Of a stretch of DNA of 64,000 bases, positions 1 to 10,232 are shown piece after piece; within the stretch, counting starts at the first letter, position 1; every line of letters begins with the position of its first letter. The position numbers and the translations under genes were made by a program. The notes under the pieces were generated by a model. That model saw only the letters and a program-made list of their open reading frames with translations. It did no database searches and was not told the DNA's origin. Location: NCBI GenBank assembly GCA_963799085.1, contig CAWCWA010000024.1, positions 124,001 through 188,000 on the forward strand. Reading direction: 5' to 3'. Source of the stretch: AP-15 sp963799085. Its GTDB lineage: Bacteria > Pseudomonadota > Alphaproteobacteria > ATCC43930 > CGMCC-115725.

Positions 1-1098
1 GGTCGAGACTTCGATCAGGGGCGTCTTGTAGACGCCGAGCGTGTTCCGGACAGCGTTGCGCGTCGCCGGGCCGGGGGCGCCGTAGAAGGCGCCGAGATTG
101 CCCCAGCCGGCAAGTCGCACGGCGAGGAAATTTCCGTCCTTGTCGAGCGCCAGTTCGGCCAGCATGTCGTGGTCGCGGCCGTGGCTGTCGGAGACAAAGC
201 TGCCCGAGCGCTCGTCGGTCCATTTGACCGGGCGGCTGAGTTCGCGCGCGGCATGCAGGATGCAGTAGTATTCGGCATAGGTCGGCTGCTTCATGCCGAA
301 CGAGCCGCCGACGCGCTCGGTCAGGATGCGCACCTGGTCGCGGCCGATGCCGAAGACATTGGCGATGTAATTGCGGAAGCCGAAGACACCCTGGCAGCCG
401 ACATGCAGTGTGAAATGACGGCGCGTCGGGTCGTATTGGGCGAGCGCGGCGCGCGGCTCCATCGCGTTGACGACGATGCGGTTGTTGCGCAGGCGCAGCT
501 TGGTGACGTGGGCCGCGGCGGCAAAGGCGGCCTCGACCTTGGCGGTGTCGCCGAAATGGAAGTCGCAGCCGATGTTTTGCCGCGCCCCGTCGTAGAGGAT
601 CGGCGCGTCGGGGGCGTCGGCCCGAGCGGGTTCGGTGACGGCCGGCAGCGGGTCGATGTCGAGCACGACCATCTCGGCCGCGTCCTTGGCCTGCGCCACG
701 GTCTCGGCGACGACAGCGGCGACCGCCTCGCCGACATGCCGAACCTTGTCGGAGGGGAGCGCGTGATGGGTCGGCGTCAGCATCGGCGTGCCGTCGCGGT
801 TGTTCATGATCTGGCGCGGCGGCAGCGGGCCGACGCCGCCCTGGGCGAGATCGGCGGCGGTGTAGACTGCGAGGACGCCGGGCATCGCGCGCGCCGCCGT
901 GGCGTCGATGCGGCGGATGACGCCGTGCGCGAGATGGCTGCGGACCATGACCGCATAAAGCTGTCCCGGCAGGCTGACATCGTCGGCGTAGCGGCCCTCG
1001 CCGCGCAGCAGCACCGGGTCCTCGGCGCGCGGCACCGGCTGGCCGACCGCGAACCTCTCCTCGGGCTCGAAGATCGAGGGATCAATGACGTCGTTCAT
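1..1098 (-). CDS. Xanthine dehydrogenase/aldehyde oxidase-family molybdopterin-binding large subunit (partial, 3' end off window)
   Basis: The reading frame runs from an ATG at 1098 to the window edge, so the first ~366 residues are present and the rest lies outside. The N-terminus (MNDVIDPSIFEPEERFAVGQ, then RAEDPVLLRGEGRYADD) and the block ERVGGSFGMK match the coxL/xdhA-like molybdenum hydroxylase large subunits. These bind molybdopterin cytosine dinucleotide and hydroxylate aldehydes, purines or N-heterocycles, or oxidise CO. The substrate cannot be told because the active-site Glu region is outside. A good ribosome site (AGAGGTGA) precedes the ATG. A glutathione S-transferase lies 46 bp upstream on the same strand, so the two may be co-transcribed. 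Cofactor synthesis genes occur at 49.8-52.3 kb in this window. Confidence 0.9.
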   Translation of the reverse strand, partial: MNDVIDPSIFEPEERFAVGQPVPRAEDPVLLRGEGRYADDVSLPGQLYAVMVRSHLAHGVIRRIDATAARAMPGVLAVYTAADLAQGGVGPLPPRQIMNNRDGTPMLTPTHHALPSDKVRHVGEAVAAVVAETVAQAKDAAEMVVLDIDPLPAVTEPARADAPDAPILYDGARQNIGCDFHFGDTAKVEAAFAAAAHVTKLRLRNNRIVVNAMEPRAALAQYDPTRRHFTLHVGCQGVFGFRNYIANVFGIGRDQVRILTERVGGSFGMKQPTYAEYYCILHAARELSRPVKWTDERSGSFVSDSHGRDHDMLAELALDKDGNFLAVRLAGWGNLGAFYGAPGPATRNAVRNTLGVYKTPLIEVST

Positions 1099-1144
1099 GC
1101 TTCACCTCTTTTCTTGGCGGCCGCCCCGCCGCAACCGCTTGGTT

Positions 1145-1801
1145 TCAGAATTCGTAGCGGTCGACGACCATCGGCTCGTTGCGGGCGGCGGCGATCCATT
1201 CCTGCATCGCGGGCATCGTCATCAGCGTTTCGCAATAGGCGTCGATTTCGCGCTCCAATTCGATCTTGTAGGTGCGAAAGCGGGTCGCGACCGGAGCGTA
1301 CATCGCGTCCGCGATGCCAAACGGCCCGAAGAGGAAATCGCCCTTGCCCTCGCCGAAGCGCTTGCGGCAGCCGCGCCAGATGGCACTCACCCGGTTGATG
1401 TCGGCCTGCGCCTCCGGGGTGACGCCACGGCCGGGAAAGCTCGACCGGACATTCATCGGCAGATGGGCGCGCAACGCCAGGAAGCCCGAACTCATCTCGT
1501 TGCTGACCGCGCGGGCGACGGCGCGGGCGTCGGGGTCGCGCGGCCAGAGTTGAGAGGCCGCGAAGGATTCGGCCAGATATTCGCAGATCGCCAGGCTTTG
1601 CCAGACGACAAGCCCGCGATGGTGCAGGGCCGGAACCCTGCCCGAGGGCGAGTATTTCATGATCGTCGCCTTGCTCGTCGCCTCGTAGAGCGGGATCACG
1701 ATCTCGTCGAACGGGATGCCGATCTGTTTGAGGACAAGCCACGGGCGCAGCGACCAGGAAGAGTAGTTCTTGTTGCCGAGATAGATCGTCAAATCGGGCA
1801 T
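1145..1801 (-). CDS. Glutathione S-transferase family protein
   Basis: A 218-residue cytosolic protein. Residues 1-80 form the thioredoxin-like domain: NYSSWSLRP at 12-20 carries the candidate catalytic Ser, SPSGRVPALH at 51-60 holds the cis-Pro, and WQSLAICEYL at 67-76 has the Ser that binds the gamma-glutamyl group. The remainder is the all-helical C-terminal domain. The length is typical of bacterial GSTs. These enzymes conjugate glutathione to electrophiles or act in aromatic catabolism; the substrate is not readable from the sequence. It is transcribed toward, and probably with, the molybdenum hydroxylase subunit. A ~145 bp divergent promoter gap separates it from the aminopeptidase. Confidence 0.9.
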   Translation of the reverse strand: MPDLTIYLGNKNYSSWSLRPWLVLKQIGIPFDEIVIPLYEATSKATIMKYSPSGRVPALHHRGLVVWQSLAICEYLAESFAASQLWPRDPDARAVARAVSNEMSSGFLALRAHLPMNVRSSFPGRGVTPEAQADINRVSAIWRGCRKRFGEGKGDFLFGPFGIADAMYAPVATRFRTYKIELEREIDAYCETLMTMPAMQEWIAAARNEPMVVDRYEF

Positions 1802-1945
1802 GGCGGGTGTCTCAGCTGATGGCGCGCCACTTTGACGTTAACGCCGACGGCGCGCAACGGGGCGCGGGCAGCGCGCCCTTTCGCTTTGCAAGGCGGCGCC
1901 GAGGCGGCATTGTGCGTGGCAAATTCCGACTTGTACGGGACGACG

Positions 1946-3325
1946 ATGATGGCCTTTTCCTTGATCGACGAGACCCCGGGCGCCACCCCGATCGTGTTGG
2001 CGACAAAGGAGCGCCTACCGGCACTTCTGGGCGAACTCACGGAGCGCGAACGGACCTGGCTCGCGGCGATCGGGTTTACGGGCGAAGCCGGCAAGGTGGC
2101 GCTGGTTCCGGGCGAGGATGGCGGGCTCGCCCGCGTCTATGCCGGGCTCGGGACGGGTGCGGCCGAGGGGGGCATGTGGTCGCTCGCCGGCCTGGCGCTG
2201 CCCGAGGGAAGCTATCGGCTGGACGCGGTGCCGCAGGGGGCCGACCCGACGCGGCTGGCGCTCGGCTGGGCGCTCGCGAGCTATGCCTTCACCCGCTACC
2301 ACGCCAAGCCCCGCAGTGCCGCGGCACTGGTCTGGCCGCAGGGTGTCGACCGTGGCCGGGTCGAGCGGCTGGCGCGCGCGATCTTTCTCGCCCGCGACCT
2401 CGTCAACACGCCGACCGAGGATATGGGCCCGGCCGAGCTTGCGGCGGAGGCGGTGCGGGTCGCCGAAGCTGCCGGCGCCTGCCATCGCGTTCTCGTCGGC
2501 GACGAGCTTCTGGCGCAGAACTATCCGACGATCCATGCCGTCGGCCGCGCCAGCACGCGCCCGCCGAGGTTGGTCGACTTCACCTGGGGCGAGCCATCGG
2601 CGCCGAAAGTGACATTGGTCGGCAAGGGGGTGTGCTTCGACACCGGCGGGCTCGATCTCAAGCCCGCTTCCGGCATGCGGCTGATGAAAAAGGACATGGC
2701 GGGGGCCGCGATCATGCTCGGTCTCGCGCAGGCGATCATGGACGCGCGATTGCCGGTGCGGTTGCGCGTGCTGTTGCCGATGGTCGAGAATTCGGTCGCC
2801 GGCAACGCGGTGCGGCCGATGGACGTGATCCGCACGCGCAAGGGGCTGACCGTCGAGATCGGCAACACCGACGCCGAGGGCAGGCTGATCCTCTGCGACG
2901 CGCTGGCCGAGGCTTCGACCGAAAAGCCGGCGCTGCTGATCGACATGGCGACATTGACCGGGGCCGCGCGGGTGGCGCTCGGGCCGGAACTCGCCGCACT
3001 CTTCTGCAACGACGAGGCGTTGGCCGGCGGGCTTCTCGATGCCGCGGCGGCCGAGGAGGACCCGATGTGGCGGATGCCGCTCTGGCGCCCCTACCGCAAG
3101 ATGATCGACAGCAAGATCGCCGATCTGAACAACGTGTCGGAGGGACCGCACGCCGGGGCGATCACGGCCGCACTCTACCTGCAGGAATTTGTCGAGCCCG
3201 GCATCCCCTGGGCGCATTTCGACGTAATGGCCTGGAACCCGCAATCCCGCCCCGGCCGCCCCGAGGGCGCCGAAGCCACCGCACTGCGCGCGCTTTACGG
3301 GTACCTGGTACGAGGGTTCGCTTGA
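1946..3325 (+). CDS. Leucyl aminopeptidase family (M17) metallopeptidase
   Basis: About 459 residues from the ATG-ATG pair at 1946. An in-frame upstream start at 1832 would add 38 low-complexity residues that the family lacks. The M17 metal and catalytic residues are visible: GKGVCFDTGG with Lys227 and Asp232, MKKDMAG with Asp250, and the signature NTDAEGRL from residue 307. The enzyme releases N-terminal amino acids from peptides using two divalent metals and normally forms a cytosolic hexamer. The C-terminal block (FDVMAWNPQSRPGRPEGAEA) is typical of the alphaproteobacterial PepB/PepA-like branch. It stands alone, divergent from the GST gene, and is followed by the lower-GC cassette. Confidence 0.93.
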   Translation: MMAFSLIDETPGATPIVLATKERLPALLGELTERERTWLAAIGFTGEAGKVALVPGEDGGLARVYAGLGTGAAEGGMWSLAGLALPEGSYRLDAVPQGADPTRLALGWALASYAFTRYHAKPRSAAALVWPQGVDRGRVERLARAIFLARDLVNTPTEDMGPAELAAEAVRVAEAAGACHRVLVGDELLAQNYPTIHAVGRASTRPPRLVDFTWGEPSAPKVTLVGKGVCFDTGGLDLKPASGMRLMKKDMAGAAIMLGLAQAIMDARLPVRLRVLLPMVENSVAGNAVRPMDVIRTRKGLTVEIGNTDAEGRLILCDALAEASTEKPALLIDMATLTGAARVALGPELAALFCNDEALAGGLLDAAAAEEDPMWRMPLWRPYRKMIDSKIADLNNVSEGPHAGAITAALYLQEFVEPGIPWAHFDVMAWNPQSRPGRPEGAEATALRALYGYLVRGFA

Positions 3326-3457
3326 TTGGCCGGCGACGTCACCGGCGCTCTATCCCTCTTGGGCGTCGGATTAGGGTGGAAAGGAGGATCGAGTGAAAAC
3401 GGTCGAACTTGCAACGTGTCGGGAGTTCCATGAGCCTACGAACCTCGTCGCCTGACC

Positions 3458-4204
3458 ATGCCCACGCAGCTCTATAAGCGGCCGCCGATCACCGAGGCAG
3501 TAATCGAGATTCGATTTGAATCCCCAGTGGACTCCGTAGCCCTCGATAAGTCCAGCAGCGATCTCAGGGTTTCCTATGCCAGAGAGGATCTTCTCCAGGG
3601 TACGCAGTTTGAGCTCTATCCGACGGCAGGTTCGGCTCCCGCGAAAACCATGAACCAGAAGGGATATCGACTCAGTTCGTTGGACCAAACCGAGATACTT
3701 ATATTGATGCCAATGCCACCATCCTTTCTGATATCCCAATTAGCTCCGTATCCAGGATGGACCTCATTTTTTGACCGATTTCAGAGAGACTGGAGCGTTT
3801 GGAAAAAGGCTGTGGGATACCGAAAAATTCAGCGGATAGGAGTAAGGTATATAAACCGGATAGATATTCCATCTACTGACCCGGTCATTTGCCAGGAGCA
3901 GTTTCTCAATATTCACCCTAATGTTCCCGATGTCCTGGGGCTCGTGATGCAATCGACCGTCCAGCTGCGCCTGTTTATAGAAGACTTTGGGGGTAGCTTG
4001 ACTATAAATACATCGGCAGTGCCATCACCGTTGATTGACCACATGTCATTTGTCGTGGACATCGACGTCGGAAAGGACAACCCGGTTCAGAGTGATGAGG
4101 ATATTTACGAGTTACTCAACCAAATGCGCGTTATCAAGAATCGGGTATTTGAGACGTGCGTCACCGACCGAGCGAGGGAGCTATTCGAACCATGGCCGCA
4201 GTAA
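3458..4204 (+). CDS. TIGR04255 family protein (first gene of a lower-GC three-gene cassette)
   Basis: A 248-residue protein. The opening motif PPITEAVIEIRFE, the central IGVRYINRIDIP and the C-terminal KNRVFETCVTDRARELF are hallmarks of the TIGR04255 family, which is widespread and, as far as I know, has no established function. No signal peptide or membrane segment is seen. Base composition is clearly lower in GC than the flanks, with frequent ATA, AGA and TTA codons, which suggests acquisition by transfer. The stop overlaps the start of the next gene by 13 bp, so the two are translationally coupled. The ribosome site before the ATG is weak. Confidence 0.85.
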   Translation: MPTQLYKRPPITEAVIEIRFESPVDSVALDKSSSDLRVSYAREDLLQGTQFELYPTAGSAPAKTMNQKGYRLSSLDQTEILILMPMPPSFLISQLAPYPGWTSFFDRFQRDWSVWKKAVGYRKIQRIGVRYINRIDIPSTDPVICQEQFLNIHPNVPDVLGLVMQSTVQLRLFIEDFGGSLTINTSAVPSPLIDHMSFVVDIDVGKDNPVQSDEDIYELLNQMRVIKNRVFETCVTDRARELFEPWPQ

Positions 4205-4806
4205 CCGCTCTTCGCCGAATTGCGTTCGCACCAGGGCAGGTTGCGCCCCTGTTTGAGCACGCGCTGAGTGAGGGAACAAACAGGATAGCGCATTCCATCG
4301 CGACCCTGCAGAATCCACCCTCTCCTGGAACAATAAAGCTGAAATCTAGTCTTGCGCCGGACGAACAGCCCCTGGAGAAGAGTTTTTTCGACGCGCTGGC
4401 CGAGGCGAAGATCTTGGCGTCTCAGGTGGCCATGCACCTGACCGCGGAATGGCGTAAGAGGCTCTTCGAACAATTGGATTCGCTGCACGACCCGGCGGAA
4501 TGGGAAGCGGGGAGCGCACCTATTACTCAGTCGTCGTTCAGCACGTTCCTCAAGGCAATTCTAGCCCTAAAGCCAAGTCGCCGCCCTGCACTCGGACTGT
4601 CACATTCAGGAAACCTGATCGCTTCCTGGACGGTTGGGGGCGACCGCTTGACAATTGAGTTTCTCCCGGATGATCGCGTCCGTTGGGTGCTTGCACGTCT
4701 ACGTGACGGAGAGCGCGAGCGCTTTGCAGGCCATACCTCGGTTGCAAGGCTATTCGAAGGACTTGCTCCTTACCAGCCACAATATTGGTTTTCACATGAG
4801 AGCTAG
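4192..4806 (+). CDS. Hypothetical protein, second gene of the TIGR04255 cassette
   Basis: A 204-residue protein starting at the ATG that overlaps the end of the TIGR04255 gene. I do not recognise a named family. The N-terminal half is helical and charged. The second half contains ALKPSRRPALGLSHSGNL, WTVGGDRLTIEFLPDDRVRW and a terminal LAPYQPQYWF. This looks like a small alpha/beta domain ending in a conserved aromatic tail rather than an enzyme with an obvious active site. There is no signal peptide or transmembrane helix. Codon use resembles the two neighbours and not the genome. Its job must be inferred from the cassette, and I assign none. Confidence 0.75.
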   Translation: MAAVTALRRIAFAPGQVAPLFEHALSEGTNRIAHSIATLQNPPSPGTIKLKSSLAPDEQPLEKSFFDALAEAKILASQVAMHLTAEWRKRLFEQLDSLHDPAEWEAGSAPITQSSFSTFLKAILALKPSRRPALGLSHSGNLIASWTVGGDRLTIEFLPDDRVRWVLARLRDGERERFAGHTSVARLFEGLAPYQPQYWFSHES

Positions 4807-5239
4807 AGTAAGGAATTTACCGGACGAGCATCATGTCATGCGATATGTCGCTTGGGCCCGGCTTCGCAGGGATGAAGACGACAATGTCGTAGGCTTCTTA
4901 GGACAGGCGTTCCAATTGAGACCGGGTGAAGATGCACTTTCGGTTAACTGGCTAGAGTATTTTCAGGGTGAGCGCGAAGAGCAAATATCGGCATCAATAC
5001 ATACGTTTCGGCGAACGATGTCCGTTGGCGGAAAGAGCGCGTTCGGCATCGCCAACATATCGAAATTGAAAGAGGTGTGTCACGAATTTGACGTTCGCGT
5101 GCGCATCGTTTCTGAGCCAACCGACGATAATCCCTCACACGCGCTGATACGTCGTCTGCCGGCCGACGATCTTGATCTCTTCGACGCTATCGCGGCTGAT
5201 GCTTTCGTGGAGGTGGTCCACAACGCATCGGTGTCTTGA
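4796..5239 (+). CDS. Hypothetical protein, third gene of the TIGR04255 cassette
   Basis: A 147-residue protein from the ATG at 4796, which overlaps the preceding stop by 11 bp; a longer in-frame start at 4655 would bury it in gene two. Recognisable blocks are VMRYVAWARLRRDEDDNVVG, LSVNWLEYFQG and SKLKEVCHEFDVRVRIVSEP, followed by an Asp/Ala-rich C-terminus. It is soluble and of unknown family. The two successive overlaps and shared low GC argue that the three genes are one inherited unit. It ends 24 bp before the broken glutamate-cysteine-ligase-like gene, which returns to the high-GC host composition. Confidence 0.72.
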   Translation: MRARVRNLPDEHHVMRYVAWARLRRDEDDNVVGFLGQAFQLRPGEDALSVNWLEYFQGEREEQISASIHTFRRTMSVGGKSAFGIANISKLKEVCHEFDVRVRIVSEPTDDNPSHALIRRLPADDLDLFDAIAADAFVEVVHNASVS

Positions 5240-5263
5240 AGTGCGGGCCGCGGACTGAAACTG

Positions 5264-6407
5264 ATGGCCGCGGAGCCGGAATTTACCATCGGGATCGAGG
5301 AGGAGTATTTCCTCGTTGATCGGGCGACGCGGGACGTGGTCGACGATCCGCCGGCGGCGCTGCTGGCGGAGTGCGAGGCGTTGCTGGCGGGGCAGGTGAG
5401 CCCGGAGTTTCTGCGCTCGCAGATCGAGGTCGGGACCAGGGTCTGTGCGAGCCTGGGCGAGGCGCGGGCGGACCTGGCGACGGCTGCGGCGTACCGTCGT
5501 CGAGGTCGCCGCACGTTACGGCATGGCGCCGCTTGCCGCAGCGACCCATCCGTTTGCCCGCTGGGACGCGCAGAAGACGACCGACCGCAGCCGCTACCGG
5601 GGACTGCGCGACGATCTGCAAGGGGTCGCGCGGCGGCTCGCGATCTGCGGGCTCCATGTCCATATCGGCATCCCGGACGACGAGTTGCGCATCGACCTCC
5701 TGGCCCAGGCCGCCTATTTCCTGCCGCATCTGTTGGCGCTCTCGACCTCCTCGCCGTTCTGGCAGGGGGAGAACACCGGGCTCAAATCGTATCGGCTCGC
5801 GGTCTTCGACGAGTTGCCGCGCACCGGCGCCCCCGAGCGCTTTGCCAGCTGGGGCGAATACCGCCGCCATGTCGAGATCCTGAAAAGCGCGGGGCTGATC
5901 GAGGACGCCAGCAAATTGTGGTGGGATTTGCGGCCGAGCGAGCGGTTTCCGACCCTCGAACTGCGCATCACCGACAGCTGCACGACACTTGACAATTCGC
6001 TTGACGATCGCCGCCCTTTTCCGCTGCCTGTTGCGCATGCTGTGGCGGCTGAAGCGGCAGAACCAGCGCTGGCGGCTCTACGCCCGCATGCTGATCGACG
6101 AGAACCGCTGGCGGGCGCAGCGCTACGGCATCGACCGTGGGCTGGTCGATTTCGGCAAGGGAGCGATTGTCCCCTACGCCGAGCTGCTCGAAGAGATCCT
6201 GACACTGGTCGAGCGAGGACGCGGCCCATTTCGATTGCCGCGAGGAGGTGCTGCACGCCCGCGAGATCATCGCCCGCGGCACCAGCGCCCACCGCCAGAT
6301 CGCCGTATTCGAGCGGGCGCTAGGGCGGCGGGGCGCCGCGCCGGCGCGAGGCGCTCGAAGCGGTCGTCGATTGGCTTGTCCAGGAGACCAGGCGGGGGAT
6401 CTCATAG
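5264..6407 (+). pseudogene. Carboxylate-amine ligase (GCS2/YbdK family), frame broken several times
   Basis: The protein can be reassembled from four reading phases. The start (EFTIGIEEEYFLVD at the N-terminus, from 5264) shifts near 5490. The middle (YGMAPLAAATHPFARW, CGLHVHIGIP, LELRITDSCTTLDNSL) shifts near 6000. The helical part (RQNQRWRLYARMLIDENRWR, YGIDRGLVDFGKG) shifts near 6225. The tail (VLHAREIIARGTSAHRQIAV) shifts once more before a stop at 6405-6407 (EAVVDWLVQETRRGIS). The family forms glutamyl-cysteine or similar carboxylate-amine bonds with ATP. As read, the longest piece cannot be functional. Four indels in 1.1 kb mean either genuine decay or a poorly sequenced stretch. Confidence 0.8.
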
Positions 6408-6605
6408 GCGGCGGAGCATCCGGCGGCGCTTGTGGGCGGGAGAATGACGTTTGGAGCCCGAATATGAATCGCCGCCCCGGGTTTCGCCGCTCGATCACTA
6501 TACGAACTTCGACGGATTCCGAGTAATAGTTGAAGGTGACAGGATGTGGGCTACGCACTTCTCCCGCCTGCACGACGATCTGGCGGCCGGTGGCCTTAAT
6601 ATATT

Positions 6606-6630
6606 ACAGGTTCAATCCCTGTCGCACCCC
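6606..6630 (+). other. tRNA-like 3' fragment (T-arm plus acceptor strand)
   Basis: ACAGG-TTCAATC-CCTGT at 6606-6622 folds as a perfect 5-bp T-stem with a consensus TTCAANC loop. It is followed by CGCACCC, which resembles the 3' acceptor strand of alphaproteobacterial tRNA-Val. No matching GGGTGCG 5' strand, D-arm or anticodon arm is found in the preceding 100 bases, and there is no encoded CCA. It looks like the 3' remnant of a tRNA gene, possibly an old attachment site. It lies about 40 bases before a second tRNA-like sequence. Confidence 0.4.
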
Positions 6631-6669
6631 CACTCGGTTCCCCCGGCCTTGCCGCAGGTCGCCGGGTAA

Positions 6670-6745
6670 AGGCGCGTAGCTCAGTGGCAGAGCGCTCCTA
6701 CAACATGGGAGAGGTCAAGGGTTCGATTCCCTTTCGCGCCTACCA
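6670..6745 (+). tRNA. tRNA gene, isotype uncertain (possibly tRNA-Val), with non-canonical positions
   Basis: A cloverleaf can be drawn. Acceptor AGGCGCG (6670-6676) pairs with CGCGCCT (6735-6741). T8-A9 are followed by the D-arm GCTC-AGTGGCA-GAGC. The anticodon stem CTCCT (6695-6699) pairs with GGGAG (6707-6711). The T-arm is AAGGG-TTCGATT-CCCTT, and CCA is encoded at 6743-6745. Two things are wrong for a working tRNA: the 7-base anticodon loop ACAACAT has C where U33 is expected (read literally the anticodon would be AAC, Val), and one extra T sits between the T-stem and acceptor in the TTT run at 6732-6734. Either small sequence errors or a decaying gene would explain this. Confidence 0.6.
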
Positions 6746-6765
6746 TCGGCGCCGCCTGCCCGCTC

Positions 6766-9391
6766 TCAGCGCGGCGTCTTGCCCGCGCCGAGGCGCCGGA
6801 TCGCCCCTTCGAGAGGCCGTTCGCTGTCGCAGTATTCCCGCCATGGCTTGCCCCGGGAAAGGAGGCCCGGCGCGGTGCGGATGGTGAAGCGCTTCGGGTC
6901 GAGACCCGCCTTGACCTGCCCCCAGGTCAGCGGCATCGACACAGCGGCGCCCGGCCGGGCGCGGGGCGACAGCGGCGCCACCGCCGTCGCCATCCGATCG
7001 TTGCGCAGATAGTCCAGGAAGATGCGGCCGCCGCGGGCACTTTTCGCCATATTGACGAGGTAGCGCTCGGGATTGTCGCGGGCCATCCGCACGCAGAGTT
7101 CGCGGGCGAACGCCTTCGCCTCCGGCCAGCCGACCGGGTCCTTGCCGGCAGCGGCGAGCGGTGTGACGACATGCAGGCCCTTGCCGCCCGTCGTCTTGCA
7201 AAAGGTCTTGAGGCCGAGATCGTCGAGGCGTTCCCGCAACTCTCTGGCGGCCGCGACGGTCACCGAAAAATCGACGTCCGGTCCCGGGTCGAGATCGAAC
7301 ACCAGCCGCCCCGGCCTCTCCGGTTGATGCGGTTCGCAATTCCACGGATGCAGTTCGACGCCGGCAACCTGTGCCACCGCCGCCAGCCCCTCGATCCGGT
7401 CGATCTGCAAATAGGGCTTGCGCTCGCCGAACACGGTGACGAGCTCCAGGAGCTTCGAGGCGCCGGACATGGCGTGCCGCTGGAAGAAGGTTTCGCCGGC
7501 AATGCCGTCGGGCGCCCGGACGATCGAGCACGGGCGGCCGCGCAGATGGGCGATCATCCAAGGTCCGACCGTCTCGTAATAGCGCGCCAGATCGAGCTTG
7601 GTGACCGGCACGCCGTCGCCGGCATCGGGCCAGAGCGCCTTGTCCGGATTGGAGATGGGCACTCCCATGATTTCGGGCTTCGCGTTTCGCATCGGCGCCC
7701 TCACTGCCGCCGGGGTGGATACGGCCGAATTCCATGGCGGGCGCCGGCATCTCCGCCTGCACCTCCGCCGCCGGTTTGTCCAGCCGCAGCCCCTTGAACG
7801 CCGCCTGACGCACCATGCCGGCATCGGTCCAGCCGGCGAATTCGATCTCGGCCACCAGCTCGGGCCGGGTCCAGCGGATGTCGGCCCCCGCGGGTGGGGC
7901 GTTTTCCCCGGAAAACGGCGAGTTCTCCGACGCCGCCGCTTCGAGGCGAGGCAGCAGCCGGCGCACCACCTCCTCTCCATAGCCGGTGCCGACGCGGCCG
8001 ATGTAAACGAGGTGTTCGCCGCGATATGCGCCGACCAGAAGCGAGCGGAATTTCTCGCCGGTCGTCGTCCAGCCGCCGATCACGACTTCATGGCCGGCGC
8101 GGCATTTGGCCTTCGTCCAGCTGGCGCTGCGCCCCGACCGGTAGGGGGCGTCGAGCCGCTTGGAAACCACACCTTCGAGGCCCAGCCGGCGCGCCGACCG
8201 TAGCACCGCCTCGCCGTCGGTTTCGAGGTGCTCGACATAGCGAATGCGCGATCCCGCACCGCTTTGGCCGAGCAATTCGCGCAATCGTCGTTTGCGGTCG
8301 GCGAGCGGCAGCGCACGCTGATCCGCTCCGTCGGCGAACAGTAGGTCGAAGGCGTAGAACACGAGGTCATCGGTCTTCTGCTTGGCGAGTGCCGCCTGCA
8401 GTACCGTGAAATCGGGCGCGCCCTGATCGTTGTGCGCGACGATTTCGCCGTCGATCAGACAGTCCTCGAACGACGCGGCCTCTTCGGCGATCGCGGCGAA
8501 TTTGGCGGTCCAGTCGAGCCCCTTCCGGGTCCGCAATGTGGCCTCGCCGCCGGCGACTCGGAGCTGGACGCGGTAGCCGTCGAACTTGATCTCATGCACC
8601 CAGCCCGACCCCGCCGGCGGTCGGATCACCGCCGCGCAAAGCTGCGGCGCGATGAAATCGGGTGGCGGCGCTGCCGCCAGCTTGCGACGACGCGGTTGCG
8701 GCTTCGGCCGCGGTTGCCGGCCATTCCCGGGGTCCCCGCCGTGCCAGACGGCGTCCCGAGCCATGGCGGCGCGCGCCAGCATGAAGGGCTTCGGCCCGCG
8801 CCCCTTTCCCTCGGCGATCGTCTGCATCTTCCGGCCGGAGGCGACCGAACGGTCCTCGGCGAGCAATGCCTTGCCGCCGTCCTCCCGCGCATATTCGTCG
8901 CGATGCTTGATCAGCAGCCAGTTGTTGCGCTTGCCTCGGCTGCGGTCATGCTTCAGCCGGACCAGCACCCAGCCGCCGGTAAGCCGCTCTCCGGCAAGAT
9001 CGAATTTGAGTTCGCCGCGCGCCAGAGCCTGTTGCGGCGGTTCATCGCCGACCGGCGCCCAATAGCCGCGATCCCAAAGCTGCACGGTGCCGCCACCATA
9101 TTCGCCCTGCGGGATCGTGCCCTCGAAATCGCCGTAGTCGAGCGGGTGGTCCTCGACCTCGACGGCAAGGCGCTTGTCGTTCGGATCGAGCGAGGGGCCG
9201 CGGGTCACCGCCCAGGATTTGAAGACGCCGTCGAGTTCGAGACGCAAATCGTAGTGAAGGCGGCGCGCGGCATGCTTCTGAATGACAAAGCGTCGATGTG
9301 GCGACGGCGCCACCGCGCGCTCGCCTGCCGGTTCGGTGGTCAGCTCGAAATTGCGTTTGGCGCGATAGGTTGCAAGCTTGGTTTCGGCCAC
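6766..9391 (-). CDS. ligD: Multifunctional ATP-dependent DNA ligase D (one frameshift)
   Basis: LigD seals double-strand breaks with Ku in bacterial non-homologous end joining. Domain order is 3'-phosphoesterase (FVIQKHAARRLHYDLRLELD near residues 30-50, then IPQGEYGGGTVQLWDRGYW), ATP-dependent ligase (HEIKFDGYR with the adenylated Lys269), and AEP-type primase/polymerase (ISNPDKALWPD, then RLVFDLDPGPDVDF and KTTGGKGLHVV). The frame breaks in the ligase-polymerase linker between about 7660 and 7715, so the polymerase part is read in a different phase. A GTG at 9391 gives a normal N-terminus (VAETKLATYRAKRNF); an upstream start at 9517 adds unlikely residues. No ku gene is in the window. Confidence 0.88.
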
Positions 9392-9535
9392 AGCTGCTCG
9401 GCCTCCTCCGCATCGTCGGCGGGGAATATGCGACGCCCGCTCGTTGCCGCAAAGCCGGTCCGCACCAAGGAACCTTTGACAGATTCGAACGGGCCGCCGG
9501 GGCGCCGGGTTCCGCATCAGACGAAGCTCGCGCGC

Positions 9536-10222
<687 letters not shown>

Positions 10223-10232
10223 GAGGACCGGG

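Noticed and set aside
169..1398. Long plus-strand open frame over the molybdenum hydroxylase and GST genes
   Set aside because: It is antisense to two clearly homologous genes and has the Arg/Val/Gly-rich composition of a GC-rich shadow frame.
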